Source: Pedobacter sp. (lineage in GTDB: Bacteria > Bacteroidota > Bacteroidia > Sphingobacteriales > Sphingobacteriaceae). Taken from it: a stretch of 44,907 nt of DNA. The translations under genes and the position numbers were made by a program. The notes beneath the pieces were generated by a model. It worked only from the letters and a program-made list of their open reading frames with translations, had not been told where the DNA came from and ran no database searches. How positions within the stretch are numbered: position 1 is the first letter of the stretch; each line of letters starts with the position of its first letter. The DNA lies in NCBI GenBank assembly GCA_025351765.1, contig JANXVH010000100.1, positions 1 to 44,907 on the forward strand, in the 5' to 3' direction. Below are positions 14,446 to 23,938 of the stretch, piece after piece.

Positions 14446-15954
14446 TTACTTATAAGTAGCAGCTAGTTTTAAAGCATTGTAAGCATTTACTATACCTCCT
14501 GAAACACATAGATCGGAAAACGGAACTAGTTTACCATCTGTACTACCCGGAAGTAATACATCATGCGTAACTTTGGTTACCGATTTCATTAAAATCTCTT
14601 TTACCTGAGCAGCGGTTAGCTTCGGATAATATTCTCTAACCAAGGATGCCACTCCAACTACTACTGGTGAAGCCATGCTGGTACCATCATGGTTTTCATA
14701 TTTCGAGCCAGGAGTGGTAGAATTAATGGCGACACCCGGGGCAAAAAGGTCGACCATTTTAGCGCCATAATTGCTAAAGCTGGCAGGAAGTGCTTTAGTA
14801 TCTTTAAAACTTGATGCACCTACTTCAATCCAGTTACTTTTGGCATCTCCGCCGTTGAGGTATACTGCTGTTGGGAAATTATGACCCAAATCATTATTCG
14901 AACCCTCATTCCCAGCTGCATGAACTATTAAAACATCTTTACTAATCGCATATTTAACAGCTTTATCCACCGCATCTTTATTTGGAGAATATCCTTTTCC
15001 AAAGCTCATATTCAATACCTTGGCACCATTATTCACCGCATAATAGATTGCATTTGCAATATCCTTATCGCGTTCATCTCCTGTTGGTACGGCCCTAACA
15101 GGCATGATTAGCGTATGATCTGCAATACCCATTATACCAAGGTCATTGACCCTGTCTGCAGCAATAATACCTGCAACATGGGTACCATGATCACAATCGT
15201 ATGCGTCAACGGTTGCATTTCCATAGAATTTCTGATCAATGTTTTTAGGATTATCACCTACCGTGTCTCTAGAATTGTAGTCTTTATTATAATTATATTT
15301 CAATTCGTCTTCAACGTGTTTTATATCACCGTTTATTCCTTTTACTATGTCGGCAACACCAGGCATTTCTTTGAGAATTTGAAGAACTATCTTTTGAACT
15401 TGCTGTTCAGGCATAGTTTTGGGTTTGTAATTGGCAAAAGCTGCACTATCCGGAGCAGAATTACCCATGGATTTAAGTATTCCATCCAGTACTGTTTTAA
15501 AGCCCATCATATTATCGCGAAGCTGCGTAGATTTTGCGATTTTCTGTTCAAGTGTATCTTTTAATGGTGAACCTGGATTATCTTTTACAATCCGTGCCAA
15601 TTCCAAATTATCATAGGTAACACTACCTTTTGCTGAGCCTAAAAAATTCCAACCGTGAATATCGTCAACGTAACCATTTTTATCATCATCTATCCCATTG
15701 CCCGCTTTTTCTTTTTTATTAATCCAAGCGATGTTTTTAAGGTCGTTATGCTTATAATCCATCCCCGCATCGATGACTCCAACTATTACTTGTTTAAATT
15801 TCTTTCCTTTGAGAAGTTCTGTGTAAGCTTTTTCGGTACTTATACCAAATATGCTATCTGTTTTAAGGTCTTTATGCAACCATCCGGGCTGCTGTGCTGT
15901 TGCGTTAAAAACTAGAAATAATAAAAACGCTATTAGACTGTTAAATTTCTTCAT
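14446..15954 (-). CDS. Subtilisin-like serine peptidase (S8), secreted, with large insert
   Basis: A 502-residue peptidase with signal peptide (LLFLVFNATAQQ, cleavage near residue 20). The catalytic triad is complete: Asp62 in VIVGVIDAGMDYKH, His256 in DCDHGTHVAG and Ser426 in HDGTSMASP, with oxyanion Asn349 in HAAGNEGS. About 194 residues separate Asp and His, compared with roughly 30 in subtilisin; the insert (about 100-245) is helix-rich and charged. There is no classical propeptide of 70-80 residues ahead of the catalytic domain and no T9SS C-terminal sorting domain. It probably acts in the periplasm or outside the cell. The gene is followed on the same strand by nothing close. Confidence 0.92.
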   Translation of the reverse strand: MKKFNSLIAFLLFLVFNATAQQPGWLHKDLKTDSIFGISTEKAYTELLKGKKFKQVIVGVIDAGMDYKHNDLKNIAWINKKEKAGNGIDDDKNGYVDDIHGWNFLGSAKGSVTYDNLELARIVKDNPGSPLKDTLEQKIAKSTQLRDNMMGFKTVLDGILKSMGNSAPDSAAFANYKPKTMPEQQVQKIVLQILKEMPGVADIVKGINGDIKHVEDELKYNYNKDYNSRDTVGDNPKNIDQKFYGNATVDAYDCDHGTHVAGIIAADRVNDLGIMGIADHTLIMPVRAVPTGDERDKDIANAIYYAVNNGAKVLNMSFGKGYSPNKDAVDKAVKYAISKDVLIVHAAGNEGSNNDLGHNFPTAVYLNGGDAKSNWIEVGASSFKDTKALPASFSNYGAKMVDLFAPGVAINSTTPGSKYENHDGTSMASPVVVGVASLVREYYPKLTAAQVKEILMKSVTKVTHDVLLPGSTDGKLVPFSDLCVSGGIVNAYNALKLAATYK

Positions 15955-16001
15955 ATGTTGTTGTTGATATTTGTTGTTTGGTAGCTAAAATTGTACCAAT
16001 A

Positions 16002-17810
16002 TCACCTAATAATGGTAACACTTCCGCTAAAGGGGCTACAACTATTGGTTAGTTTAATAATATAATAATACACTCCAGCGGGTAGTTCTGTCCCTTTACT
16101 TTTACCCTCAAAAGTATTGGTGTTATCGAAACTCTCAAATACAGTTGAACCATAACGATTAAATATTTTAACGTGTGCAGAATTATAAAGATCTAGCCCT
16201 TTTATGACCCACTTATCGTTTGTACCGTCGCCATTTGGCGTAAAAGAAGTGGGAATTTTAAGAGCAGCTTCGCCTATGGTAACTTTAAATTCTGTCTGGT
16301 TGCTTTCGCAATTTCCGTTAGCTACAGCAGCATAAAAGGTCGTATTTTCCTTAATACTGAGCAGGATAGTTTTACTTTTGCTTTCTTGAACTAGGCTTCC
16401 GATCGTGTTGTAAATTCTATATAATGGTGCTTCTACATCAAAATTTATAGTTACTTCTGTTGGTGAACAAATGAACTTATCTCCTATTGATGGTGTTGGT
16501 AAGTAGAGATTCACTTCAGGAATAGAATATTCGTAGGTTTCATCGCATGAAGGATTTCTTACCTGAAGGTGATAATTTCCAGAGGGCATGTTACGAAGAT
16601 CTGGATCTGTGGATACTTGCTGGCCGGCATCATTGGTCCATTTGTATCGAATCCCTGATCCCAAAACAGTAATACCAGTAATGCTACCAATGTTTAGTCC
16701 ACAATTGTCTGCCTTAATAACTCCAGGGGTTAACAATTGGATGGGCTGATAGCCGGCCTTAATGTGAAAAGGCCCAATAGTACTGCTGCATCCAAAATCA
16801 TTGAAGAGCGTCAGATTATAAAACCCCTGTATTACGTCAATAAGGTCAAGGGTAGTCGCAACAATCTTATTATTCACGTCCAGCCATTGATAACTTGTTG
16901 CATTGGTAATAACGCCCGTAACACTACCATTGGGTTGTCCGCAATCTGCTGTTTTAGTTACTGTGGAATTTGTATTTGAAGTTATTGGATTTTTCAGTAG
17001 AATGTTGATCTCTGTAGAAATAGACTCGCATGCTGCGGAAGACTGAACTGCTGTTAGGCGATATTTTCCTGGAGCGAGATTATAGACATCTAAAGAAGTG
17101 CTAATCAGATCACCTTTGTCATTAGCCCACCTATATGAAACCGTGCCGGGCTCTGAAAGAGCCACTTCAAAACCTGTAATTGAGCCGTCATTTGAAGTGC
17201 AGGAAGAATTAGTCACAACTTTATTAGCCTCATATATAGTTGGGCGAAAGGGTGTAGGAAGAACGGTAACTAAAGCCTTATCTGATGAACAGCCTGTATC
17301 GTCAGTAACGCTGACATAGTATTTACCAGGAGTTAGTGAGGTGGTTGGAGAATTAGAAAATATACGGCCAGATTCATCTTCCCAGATGTACTGGGTAATT
17401 GGCTTACCCTGAAAATTGTATGCATGAACCATTAGTGCAGATTCTCCGCAAGGTATGGTAAGTGTTTGCGTTGCGACGGAGGGTTTGCTGCTCTTAACTG
17501 TGAAATTTAACGTGTATGTATTTACACCAAGATCCGGACTATAAACCAATTTATAATCGCCTGGGTCAAGATTAAGTGCAGATTGGGTTGTGCTTATTTC
17601 GGTGTTAGCGGCGTTCCGCCAGGAAAAGCTGTAAGTTGGTGGTTTTTGAGTTGGTATAATTAAAGATCCCTTTTGAGTACAATTAGCAGAGGTTACAACT
17701 ACGTCGGCTTCAGAAAGAGAACCATCAACAAGTGTAAAACTGATTGAAGCAGAGCAATTTATGCTAATCAAAAAACTGATAAACAAAATATTAAAAAGCC
17801 TCTGGATCAT
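16002..17810 (-). CDS. SprB-repeat surface protein with T9SS type B (CHU_C) sorting domain
   Basis: A 602-residue protein with signal peptide (cleavage near INCSA). Four to five related units of 75-90 residues begin near 43, 203, 290 and 370. Each has the pattern Cys-x(5)-GSITG, YxW, a Leu-rich turn and G-x-Y-x-L, ending in a second Cys, like SprB/PKD-type adhesin repeats. The last 85 residues (PTSFTPNGDGTNDKWVI, IFNRYGSTVFES, LPAGVYYYII) are the gliding-motility-associated C-terminal domain that directs export by the type IX secretion system. It is likely a cell-surface or released adhesin. It lies 47 bp upstream of the subtilisin gene and may be co-transcribed with it. Confidence 0.9.
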   Translation of the reverse strand: MIQRLFNILFISFLISINCSASISFTLVDGSLSEADVVVTSANCTQKGSLIIPTQKPPTYSFSWRNAANTEISTTQSALNLDPGDYKLVYSPDLGVNTYTLNFTVKSSKPSVATQTLTIPCGESALMVHAYNFQGKPITQYIWEDESGRIFSNSPTTSLTPGKYYVSVTDDTGCSSDKALVTVLPTPFRPTIYEANKVVTNSSCTSNDGSITGFEVALSEPGTVSYRWANDKGDLISTSLDVYNLAPGKYRLTAVQSSAACESISTEINILLKNPITSNTNSTVTKTADCGQPNGSVTGVITNATSYQWLDVNNKIVATTLDLIDVIQGFYNLTLFNDFGCSSTIGPFHIKAGYQPIQLLTPGVIKADNCGLNIGSITGITVLGSGIRYKWTNDAGQQVSTDPDLRNMPSGNYHLQVRNPSCDETYEYSIPEVNLYLPTPSIGDKFICSPTEVTINFDVEAPLYRIYNTIGSLVQESKSKTILLSIKENTTFYAAVANGNCESNQTEFKVTIGEAALKIPTSFTPNGDGTNDKWVIKGLDLYNSAHVKIFNRYGSTVFESFDNTNTFEGKSKGTELPAGVYYYIIKLTNSCSPFSGSVTIIR

Positions 17811-17987
17811 TTATTTGGTATCATGCTTTGGAAAACAATATACGCAATAATACAGTTAAGCTTATTGAAGTTTTAATTAACTGTCTTCTCGACTACGCAT
17901 CATCAAGCAATAGTTGAAATACAAAAGATAACATTGGAAAGCGTTGGATATAAACAATTTTTTCTACCTTCAACAAAAATCTAGACT

Positions 17988-18113
17988 ATGGAACATCATC
18001 AATCTGCCCAGGGAACTCAAACGTTAATTATTTTATTGTGCGTTGTAGCCCTCGTTATTTGCACTGCATTTTATCTTTCATTCATTAGAAAGAATAAAAG
18101 TTCAGGACACTAA
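17988..18113 (+). CDS. Small single-pass membrane protein (41 aa)
   Basis: An ATG at 17988 opens a 41-residue frame: a polar start MEHHQSAQGTQ, one hydrophobic helix (LIILLCVVALVICTAFYLSF) and a basic end RKNKSSGH. The charge layout predicts an inner-membrane protein with its N-terminus outside. It overlaps the stop of the convergent gene by 4 bp. No family recognised; composition argues that it is translated. Confidence 0.5.
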   Translation: MEHHQSAQGTQTLIILLCVVALVICTAFYLSFIRKNKSSGH

Positions 18114-18367
18114 TTGGCCGTATTGATCTCGTGAATTTCAATCTGGGCACCTAATTCGTCAACGAGGCGCTGGCTCAAGTCATCTTTAGTTTTCCAATTT
18201 CTGTCTGCATCTGCAGTTTCCAAATAAATATGACCTAAACGCTCTCCGTTTATGTAAATTATATAATCACCTGCTTTAGGGACTTCCACCCTTACCGCAT
18301 TTGGTTCTCCATCAATTTCGATGGTAAATTCATAGGGATTTAAATCTTTTTCTTGCGTATTATCCAT
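18110..18367 (-). CDS. Small hypothetical protein
   Basis: An 85-residue acidic protein without signal or membrane segments. Beta-rich centre (FTIEIDGEPNAVRVEVP, YIIYINGERLGHIYLE) and helical C-terminal part (DDLSQRLVDELGAQIEIHE). Divergent from the DNA polymerase IV gene with only 50 bp between them, so they share a promoter region. No function assigned. Confidence 0.65.
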   Translation of the reverse strand: MDNTQEKDLNPYEFTIEIDGEPNAVRVEVPKAGDYIIYINGERLGHIYLETADADRNWKTKDDLSQRLVDELGAQIEIHEINTAN

Positions 18368-18417
18368 TTTTTTTGCTCCTTGTACTTACTAACACAGGGT
18401 TATAGTTATTGTTTGAG

Positions 18418-19500
18418 GTGAGAAAAATTATCCATATTGACATGGATGCATTTTATGCATCAGTTGAGCAGCGTGATTTTCCGGAATACCGAAATAAGCC
18501 TATTATTGTAGGTGGATCACCGGAAGGCCGTGGAGTGGTTGCTACAGCAAGCTACGAAGCTAGAAAATTTGGCATTAAGTCTGCCATGTCTTCCCGGCAG
18601 GCCTATCAGCTCTGTCCACATGCAATTTTTGTTAGGCCTCGTTTTGATGCCTATAAATCAGTTTCTGTACATATTAGAGAAATATTTAGTCGTTATACCG
18701 ACCTTATAGAGCCGCTCTCTATGGATGAAGCATTTTTGGACGTAACTGAAGATAAACTGGAAATTGGCTCTGCGCTTGAAATAGCAAAAAGAATAAAGCA
18801 AGCCATTAGGGAGGAATTAAATCTTACTGCATCTGCGGGTGTTTCATCAAACAAATTCGTAGCTAAAATAGCCTCAGACATGAACAAACCAGATGGGCTC
18901 ACTTTTGTTGGTCCATCTAAAATACAGGCTTTTATGGAGAACTTACCTGTAGAACGTTTTTTTGGTGTAGGAAAAGTGACGGCCAAAAAGATGAAAAGTA
19001 TGCATTTGCATACCGGTGCAGATTTAAAACAATTGACTGAACAAGAGTTAATCAATTGTTTTGGAAAGTCAGGAAGCTTTTATTTTAGAATTGTAAGAGG
19101 AATTGACGAGCGGCCAGTTCGATCGTTTAGAGAAGCTAAATCATTAGCTGCAGAAGATACTTTCGCATACGATTTAATATCAGTTGAAGAGATGCATACT
19201 GAACTGGGAAAGTTGGCAGATAAAGTTGCTGTTAGATTGGAAAAACACCAATTGAAAGGAAGAACGATAACACTAAAACTAAAATTTAACGATTTTAAGC
19301 AAATTACCCGAAACTCTTCTTTTACAAATCCTATTGGAGATTACAACACTATTTTTGATACTGCTAAATTTTTGTTGGAAAACATAGACCTGGAAGAAAA
19401 AACAGTGAGGCTGTTGGGAATATCGTTATCTAATTTTGGGGAGTTACCGGCACCTCAAAGGCACGGTAATCCATACCAGCTAACACTTTTTGATGAATAA
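18418..19500 (+). CDS. dinB: DNA polymerase IV (Y family)
   Basis: A translesion DNA polymerase that copies damaged templates with low fidelity. The GTG at 18418 is chosen because it gives MRKIIHIDMDAFYASVE, the usual N-terminus; a TTG at 18409 would add three residues. Catalytic acids are Asp8 (HIDMD) and Asp103/Glu104 (SMDEAF), and Phe12/Tyr13 supply the steric gate. Palm, fingers, thumb (helix-hairpin-helix FFGVGKVTAKKM) and little-finger domains all fit the family length of about 350. The C-terminus YQLTLFDE contains a sliding-clamp binding motif QLxLF. A terminator follows at 19640-19669. Confidence 0.96.
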   Translation: MRKIIHIDMDAFYASVEQRDFPEYRNKPIIVGGSPEGRGVVATASYEARKFGIKSAMSSRQAYQLCPHAIFVRPRFDAYKSVSVHIREIFSRYTDLIEPLSMDEAFLDVTEDKLEIGSALEIAKRIKQAIREELNLTASAGVSSNKFVAKIASDMNKPDGLTFVGPSKIQAFMENLPVERFFGVGKVTAKKMKSMHLHTGADLKQLTEQELINCFGKSGSFYFRIVRGIDERPVRSFREAKSLAAEDTFAYDLISVEEMHTELGKLADKVAVRLEKHQLKGRTITLKLKFNDFKQITRNSSFTNPIGDYNTIFDTAKFLLENIDLEEKTVRLLGISLSNFGELPAPQRHGNPYQLTLFDE

Positions 19501-19639
19501 AAAACTGTGTGTTTTCGCAGTTGACTTAAATATCTTATGTGGCTATGTTTGTATTAAGTTTTTAGTACTTGTTAAGGTTAATTATACAAAATACATTCTT
19601 GACGCTCTTAAATCATTTGTTACGCTTTTAATTAAACTA

Positions 19640-19669
19640 GCAAAAGCCCCCCCCACCTACGGCTTTTGC
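19640..19669. terminator. Bidirectional terminator between dinB and fucosidase
   Basis: GCAAAAGCC (19640-19648) pairs with GGCTTTTGC (19661-19669) around a C-rich 12-base loop. T-rich sequence follows on plus and moderately on minus. It separates two convergent genes. Confidence 0.65.
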
Positions 19670-19680
19670 TATGTTTTCTT

Positions 19681-21459
19681 TTATTTAAAGCTCAATACTA
19701 TTTTTTTTATGTTTACGGGCATCCAGTTGTTAGGCTCTGCTTCTAATTTAATAGTAGTTAATCCGGGTTTGGTAAATATAAACTTGCCTAGATTGATCTT
19801 TGTATAAGTATTATAGCCACCAGTTTTTGGAAGTGTTTTCGTTAAAACCTGATTTCCTGAACGCAATTTTATAACAGAAGTAGCGGAAGATGTACTTATA
19901 AAGGTTTCTAATGTATAAGTGCCTGGAATTTTGACATTGAATTGCCATGCGGCAGAGGATCTTGCATCAGTCCAGAAACCGATGTTTTGTTCTTCTCCTC
20001 CTTCAGGACGCATCATATCAACTCCGTTCGGTGCAGAAAAACTTGCCAGTCCAGGATAAAGTAGGATACTTCCATCAGGTTCCGGTCCTGGAATAAACGG
20101 AGTTACTTCAGGCTTTCCTTTTATCATAATCTTAATAACTGTTGCATTCTCATCAGGTGCATTTTCAGGAACATTGACCACCACATTGTTGTCTTCTTTT
20201 TTAAATTTAAGAGATTTACCACCAGCTAAAATTTGTGCAGATGAAAGCGCATTGCTAAGTCCAGGAAGTAACAATTTACCATTCTTAGGCCAGTTAAATA
20301 CATGGAGATATAATATTGTGCTACCATTAGTAATAGGCTTTTCTGTTACCTTCCCCCATGGAATTACTTTGAATGGCCCTGGAATTGTTCCATAAATAGA
20401 TTCGCCATTAATTTTCATCCATTTTCCTATGTCTGCGAGACGTTGAATAATGGGCGCTGGAAATTTTCCAGTCGGTTCCGGACCAACGTTTAATAAATAA
20501 TTACCGCCTTTTGAAGATGCTTCTATCAAATTCTGAATGAGCTGTTTGCTTGATTTCCAATTGTGATCATCAGTTTTAAAACCCCAGGTATCGTTCATGG
20601 TCATACAGGTTTCCCAGAGACCTTTTATTCCAGTAGCAGGAATGTACTGTTCTGGAGTAAATAAATCTCCTTTAATATTACCTCCCAACCTATCATTCGT
20701 AATAATGTGTGGTTGTAACTTTAAAAGGGGTAGAAATTTTGCCGCACGCTCCTTTGTCATGTCTGTAGGAACATCCCACCATAATTCGGCAACGTCTCCA
20801 TAATTGGTTAATATTTCACGGACTTGAGGAACAGCAACTTTGTCAATATACTCGTCCATACTTCCTACCTGATCCTTATCCCAATAGCCCCTTTCTGTTG
20901 CACCTCCTTTATTGCCCCAATCGTTAGCCTGGGAATAATAGAACCCTAATTTCATTCCTAATTTTCTGCAGGCCTCTGCTAAAGGTTTGATCAAATCCTT
21001 ACCATAAGGGGTGGCTTTTACTACGTTCCAATCCGAAGCTTTCGTATCAAATAGTGCAAATCCGTCGTGGTGTTTTGTGGTAATCACAATATACTTCATT
21101 CCAGCCTCTTTAGCCATTTTTACCCATGCTTCGGGATCGTATTGAGTTGGATTAAATTGTTTGGCATAATCCTTATAGGTTGCAACAGGGATGTTTGCAT
21201 CGCGCATAATCCATTCTCCCAAACCAGAATAATATTTACCATTGTATTTTCCTGCAGGGATGGTATAAACTCCCCAATGGATAAACATACCAAAACGAGC
21301 TTTTTCCCACCAGGCAGTTCTGGATGTTTCTACTTTTGCTGGAATTGGAGACTTGAACCCAGTGGAGTCTTTCAGAGTGTTAGCACTAACCAAACTAGAG
21401 GTTACAATAACTGATAGACCAAATGCCAGAACTTTTAAAGGCGATTTTCTTATACTCAT
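19681..21459 (-). CDS. Alpha-L-fucosidase, GH29, with C-terminal carbohydrate-binding-like domain
   Basis: A 592-residue secreted enzyme that removes terminal fucose from glycans. Signal peptide is followed by a TIM barrel starting TAWWEKARFGMFIHWGVY (about 48-65). Other family motifs are YIVITTKHHDGFALFD and the nucleophile Asp229 in GDVAELWWDVPTD. After the barrel comes a beta-sandwich (about 365-440), and the last about 110 residues (AAWQFNVKIPGTYTLE, GLTTIKLEAE) look like a carbohydrate-binding module of CBM6/DUF5077 type. The lysosomal/periplasmic relatives act in glycan foraging. No sulfatase or SusC/D genes lie next to it, so it is not in a typical polysaccharide utilisation locus. Confidence 0.93.
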   Translation of the reverse strand: MSIRKSPLKVLAFGLSVIVTSSLVSANTLKDSTGFKSPIPAKVETSRTAWWEKARFGMFIHWGVYTIPAGKYNGKYYSGLGEWIMRDANIPVATYKDYAKQFNPTQYDPEAWVKMAKEAGMKYIVITTKHHDGFALFDTKASDWNVVKATPYGKDLIKPLAEACRKLGMKLGFYYSQANDWGNKGGATERGYWDKDQVGSMDEYIDKVAVPQVREILTNYGDVAELWWDVPTDMTKERAAKFLPLLKLQPHIITNDRLGGNIKGDLFTPEQYIPATGIKGLWETCMTMNDTWGFKTDDHNWKSSKQLIQNLIEASSKGGNYLLNVGPEPTGKFPAPIIQRLADIGKWMKINGESIYGTIPGPFKVIPWGKVTEKPITNGSTILYLHVFNWPKNGKLLLPGLSNALSSAQILAGGKSLKFKKEDNNVVVNVPENAPDENATVIKIMIKGKPEVTPFIPGPEPDGSILLYPGLASFSAPNGVDMMRPEGGEEQNIGFWTDARSSAAWQFNVKIPGTYTLETFISTSSATSVIKLRSGNQVLTKTLPKTGGYNTYTKINLGKFIFTKPGLTTIKLEAEPNNWMPVNIKKIVLSFK

Positions 21460-21482
21460 ACAGATTTATTTGATTGTTATTT

Positions 21483-21490
21483 CAAAGATA
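21483..21490 (-). promoter_or_regulatory. -7 promoter element (TATCTTTG) of fucosidase gene
   Basis: Exact TAnnTTTG on the minus strand, 24 bases before the ATG. A TTG sits 25 bases upstream, a little far for the -33 element. Confidence 0.45.
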
Positions 21491-21770
21491 GCCTTGGCTA
21501 ACAGGCTTTTATTAACAATTTTGCTAAAATATTCAGTAATTTTGGCTGGACGCTTATTAAAAGAACATTTAGTCTTTAGTAATCCTTCTTTAAAAGCACT
21601 CAGGTTAAAGCTAATTAGTACCTGTCTTCGTCCTGGGTAGTATATTACGTTATCATCGCTGCATCGTTTAAATACTATCCCAAGGATATATGAACCCTAC
21701 ACCCTTACACTAGCGAAGTAGGCACCGAGATGAATTCAAATCGGTTTTAACGGAGAATAAAAGGAATGAA
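21491..21770. other. Intergenic stretch without recognised features
   Basis: Between the fucosidase promoter and the end of the dsbD-like gene I see no coding sequence, hairpin or repeat. The only frame of note overlaps the promoter and lacks codon character. Confidence 0.5.
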
Positions 21771-23453
21771 TTACTTTTTCGCAAATGTGTCAAGACCGCT
21801 TTGAAGATAATGAACATACTCCGTAACATCAAATGTAGCGCCTATAGGCTTTACCATCGGCTCCAAATCCTGACCAGTTAAAACATAGAAAGGCTGTGAA
21901 TTTGTATTGTATCTGCTCGCCTGAAAGTCTCCATTCCACCAGCCAAGATCATCGGTTTTATGCCTAAGAATTTTTGAATAGTGAATTTTATCAGCAGGCA
22001 TCTTTATTTTACGTTCATCAACGTATAATTGAATCAATACATATTGTTTGATCAGATTGGCTACTTCAGGTTTTACCCAAACGTTATCTTCCATTCTGCG
22101 GCAATTAACACAAGCCCAACCAGTAAAATCTATCATCACTGGTTTATTTACCTTTTTGGCATAAGCTAAGCCTTCCGCTAGTTCAAAGAATGGCGTAAAT
22201 CCAACTGGCTTTTTAAAAACCGTATCGTATTTTACACTAGCTGGAAATCCAGCGTCTTCAGCGGAAATCGAAGAATTGCCATTACCTGAAAGAATAAAAT
22301 CTTGGGTATTCATAGGAGGTGCCAGGCCGCTAAGTACGCTTACTGGTGCTCCCCACAACCCAGGTATTATATAAACTGAAAACGCAAAAGATAAAATTGC
22401 TAGAAAAAGCCGTGGTACTGAAATATAAGGTAAGTCACTATCATGAGAAAACTTCAATTTACCCAACAAGTAAAGCCCCATAAGGAAAAAGATTACTATC
22501 CATAATACTAGGAATACCTCCCGATCAAACCACTCCCAATGCCATACTAGATCTACAGCAGAAAGGAATTTTAGTGCAAATGCAAGTTCTAAAAACCCAA
22601 GACAAACCTTTACACTATTTAACCAGCCACCTGATTTAGGCATTGAATTGAGGAAGCCGGGAAATATAGCAGATAATGTGAAAGGGAGCGCCAACGCCAA
22701 TGCAAATCCAAACATACCAACTGCCGGCCCTAGATATGTACCCTTGGAACTCGCTTCTACCAATAAAGTACCTATAATTGGACCTGTACATGAAAAAGAA
22801 ACCAGCGCCAGGGATGCGGCCATAAAAAATATCCCACCAAGACCTTTACTATTATCGGCCTTTTGGTCAATCTTATTTACAAACGAACTTGGCAAGGTGA
22901 TTTCAAACGCGCCAAAAAATGAAATTGCGAAGGTAACCAGTACAAGGAAAAAGAAAAAATTAAAAATACCACTCGAACTGAATGCATTGAGTCCTGCTGA
23001 TCCGAAAACAATGGTAATTAACAATCCAAAAGCAACATAAATAACAATAATGGATAGTCCATATATCAGTGCCTGACCGATGCCCTTTTGCTTGCTACCT
23101 GCCCTCTTGGTAAAATAGCTAATAGTTAATGGCACCATTGGAAAGATGCATGGCATCACAAAGGCAAGAAAACCGCCAATTAAACCAGCTATGAATGTTT
23201 GCCACAATGTCTTTTGAGCTTCTTTAACAGAGCTAAATATTTTTTTAGAAATTACACTGTCGTTAACAGATTTGGAAATAATTGTAGATTTCGGTAAAGT
23301 ATCCGCTACAATTGTATCTGGAACTATCTCAGTAAATTCCAGATTAGATACAGAAGTATCGGGCTGTTGAGCAAATGTTGGGATCGAACCTAAAAAAAAG
23401 AGTACCCCTACAAGGAGCACTCTAAAAGTAACTTTATAATAATTGCAATTCAT
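21771..23453 (-). CDS. Thiol:disulfide interchange protein DsbD, transmembrane and thioredoxin parts
   Basis: A 560-residue inner-membrane protein that carries electrons from cytosolic thioredoxin to the periplasm. After a signal segment and a Ser/Thr-rich linker, the eight-helix DsbD domain spans about 85-365, with redox cysteines Cys102 (FVMPCIFPMVP) and Cys222 (SFSCTGPIIGTLL). The C-terminal thioredoxin-like domain holds Cys448-x-x-Cys451 in GWACVNCRRME. The N-terminal domain of classical DsbD is absent and is encoded instead by the gene just upstream (6 bp gap). Together they make a complete system in two chains, likely for protein disulfide repair or cytochrome maturation. Confidence 0.93.
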   Translation of the reverse strand: MNCNYYKVTFRVLLVGVLFFLGSIPTFAQQPDTSVSNLEFTEIVPDTIVADTLPKSTIISKSVNDSVISKKIFSSVKEAQKTLWQTFIAGLIGGFLAFVMPCIFPMVPLTISYFTKRAGSKQKGIGQALIYGLSIIVIYVAFGLLITIVFGSAGLNAFSSSGIFNFFFFLVLVTFAISFFGAFEITLPSSFVNKIDQKADNSKGLGGIFFMAASLALVSFSCTGPIIGTLLVEASSKGTYLGPAVGMFGFALALALPFTLSAIFPGFLNSMPKSGGWLNSVKVCLGFLELAFALKFLSAVDLVWHWEWFDREVFLVLWIVIFFLMGLYLLGKLKFSHDSDLPYISVPRLFLAILSFAFSVYIIPGLWGAPVSVLSGLAPPMNTQDFILSGNGNSSISAEDAGFPASVKYDTVFKKPVGFTPFFELAEGLAYAKKVNKPVMIDFTGWACVNCRRMEDNVWVKPEVANLIKQYVLIQLYVDERKIKMPADKIHYSKILRHKTDDLGWWNGDFQASRYNTNSQPFYVLTGQDLEPMVKPIGATFDVTEYVHYLQSGLDTFAKK

Positions 23454-23459
23454 TAGTAA

Positions 23460-23906
23460 CTAGATGACAGGAATAGAAAATTCGATAGTTTCTGGCGGTA
23501 AGCATTGATGATCATCACAAACCATGAACTCAACGTTTCCTTTAACTATAGTTTTTGAAGAGCCAATCTTAATTTTTTGTTGAAATGTAACCGTCTTTTC
23601 AAAGAAACTAACATTCATATCAAACGTCTTCTCAAACTTAACGATCGCTTTTGGTTCTAATGTTTTACCAACCAGCGTATATGCTTTAGCTGGAGCAAAA
23701 GCAAATGTAGTTTTGATAGGCCCGCCATCTGCAATGTTTTGAGAATAGATATGCCATCCCTGTTCTATTGTGGCCCTGATAAATAAAGTGGCCTCAGTCT
23801 TAGATGTTCTTTTAGCTACATATCCCCATTTCACCGGTTTAAGAATTTGCCCACTAACCGTTAGGGTAAATAGAACCGCAAAAACCATTAAAAACAAGTT
23901 TTTCAT
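23460..23906 (-). CDS. DsbD N-terminal (alpha) domain as a separate secreted protein
   Basis: A 148-residue protein with signal peptide (cleavage near LTVSGQ) and an immunoglobulin-like fold. Cys130 and Cys135 in FMVCDDHQCLPPET correspond to the redox-active pair of the DsbD alpha domain (C-x5-C followed by PPET in both). In enterobacteria this domain is fused to the membrane part; here it is freestanding, with the partner gene 6 bp downstream. It would pass electrons to periplasmic substrates such as DsbC-like isomerases. A TAGTTTTG -7 element lies at 23931-23938. Confidence 0.88.
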   Translation of the reverse strand: MKNLFLMVFAVLFTLTVSGQILKPVKWGYVAKRTSKTEATLFIRATIEQGWHIYSQNIADGGPIKTTFAFAPAKAYTLVGKTLEPKAIVKFEKTFDMNVSFFEKTVTFQQKIKIGSSKTIVKGNVEFMVCDDHQCLPPETIEFSIPVI

Positions 23907-23930
23907 ATTTCGTTTTCCTTAAGTGTTAAC

Positions 23931-23938
23931 AAAACTAA
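23931..23938 (-). promoter_or_regulatory. -7 promoter element (TAGTTTTG) of the two-gene dsbD operon
   Basis: Exact TAnnTTTG on the minus strand, 25 bases before the ATG of the alpha-domain gene. No good -33 match was seen. Confidence 0.4.

Noticed and set aside
15115..15564. 149-codon plus-strand frame inside the subtilisin gene
   Set aside because: Shadow of the S8 gene, which has a complete catalytic triad; the shadow is Ile/Phe/Cys-rich without motifs.
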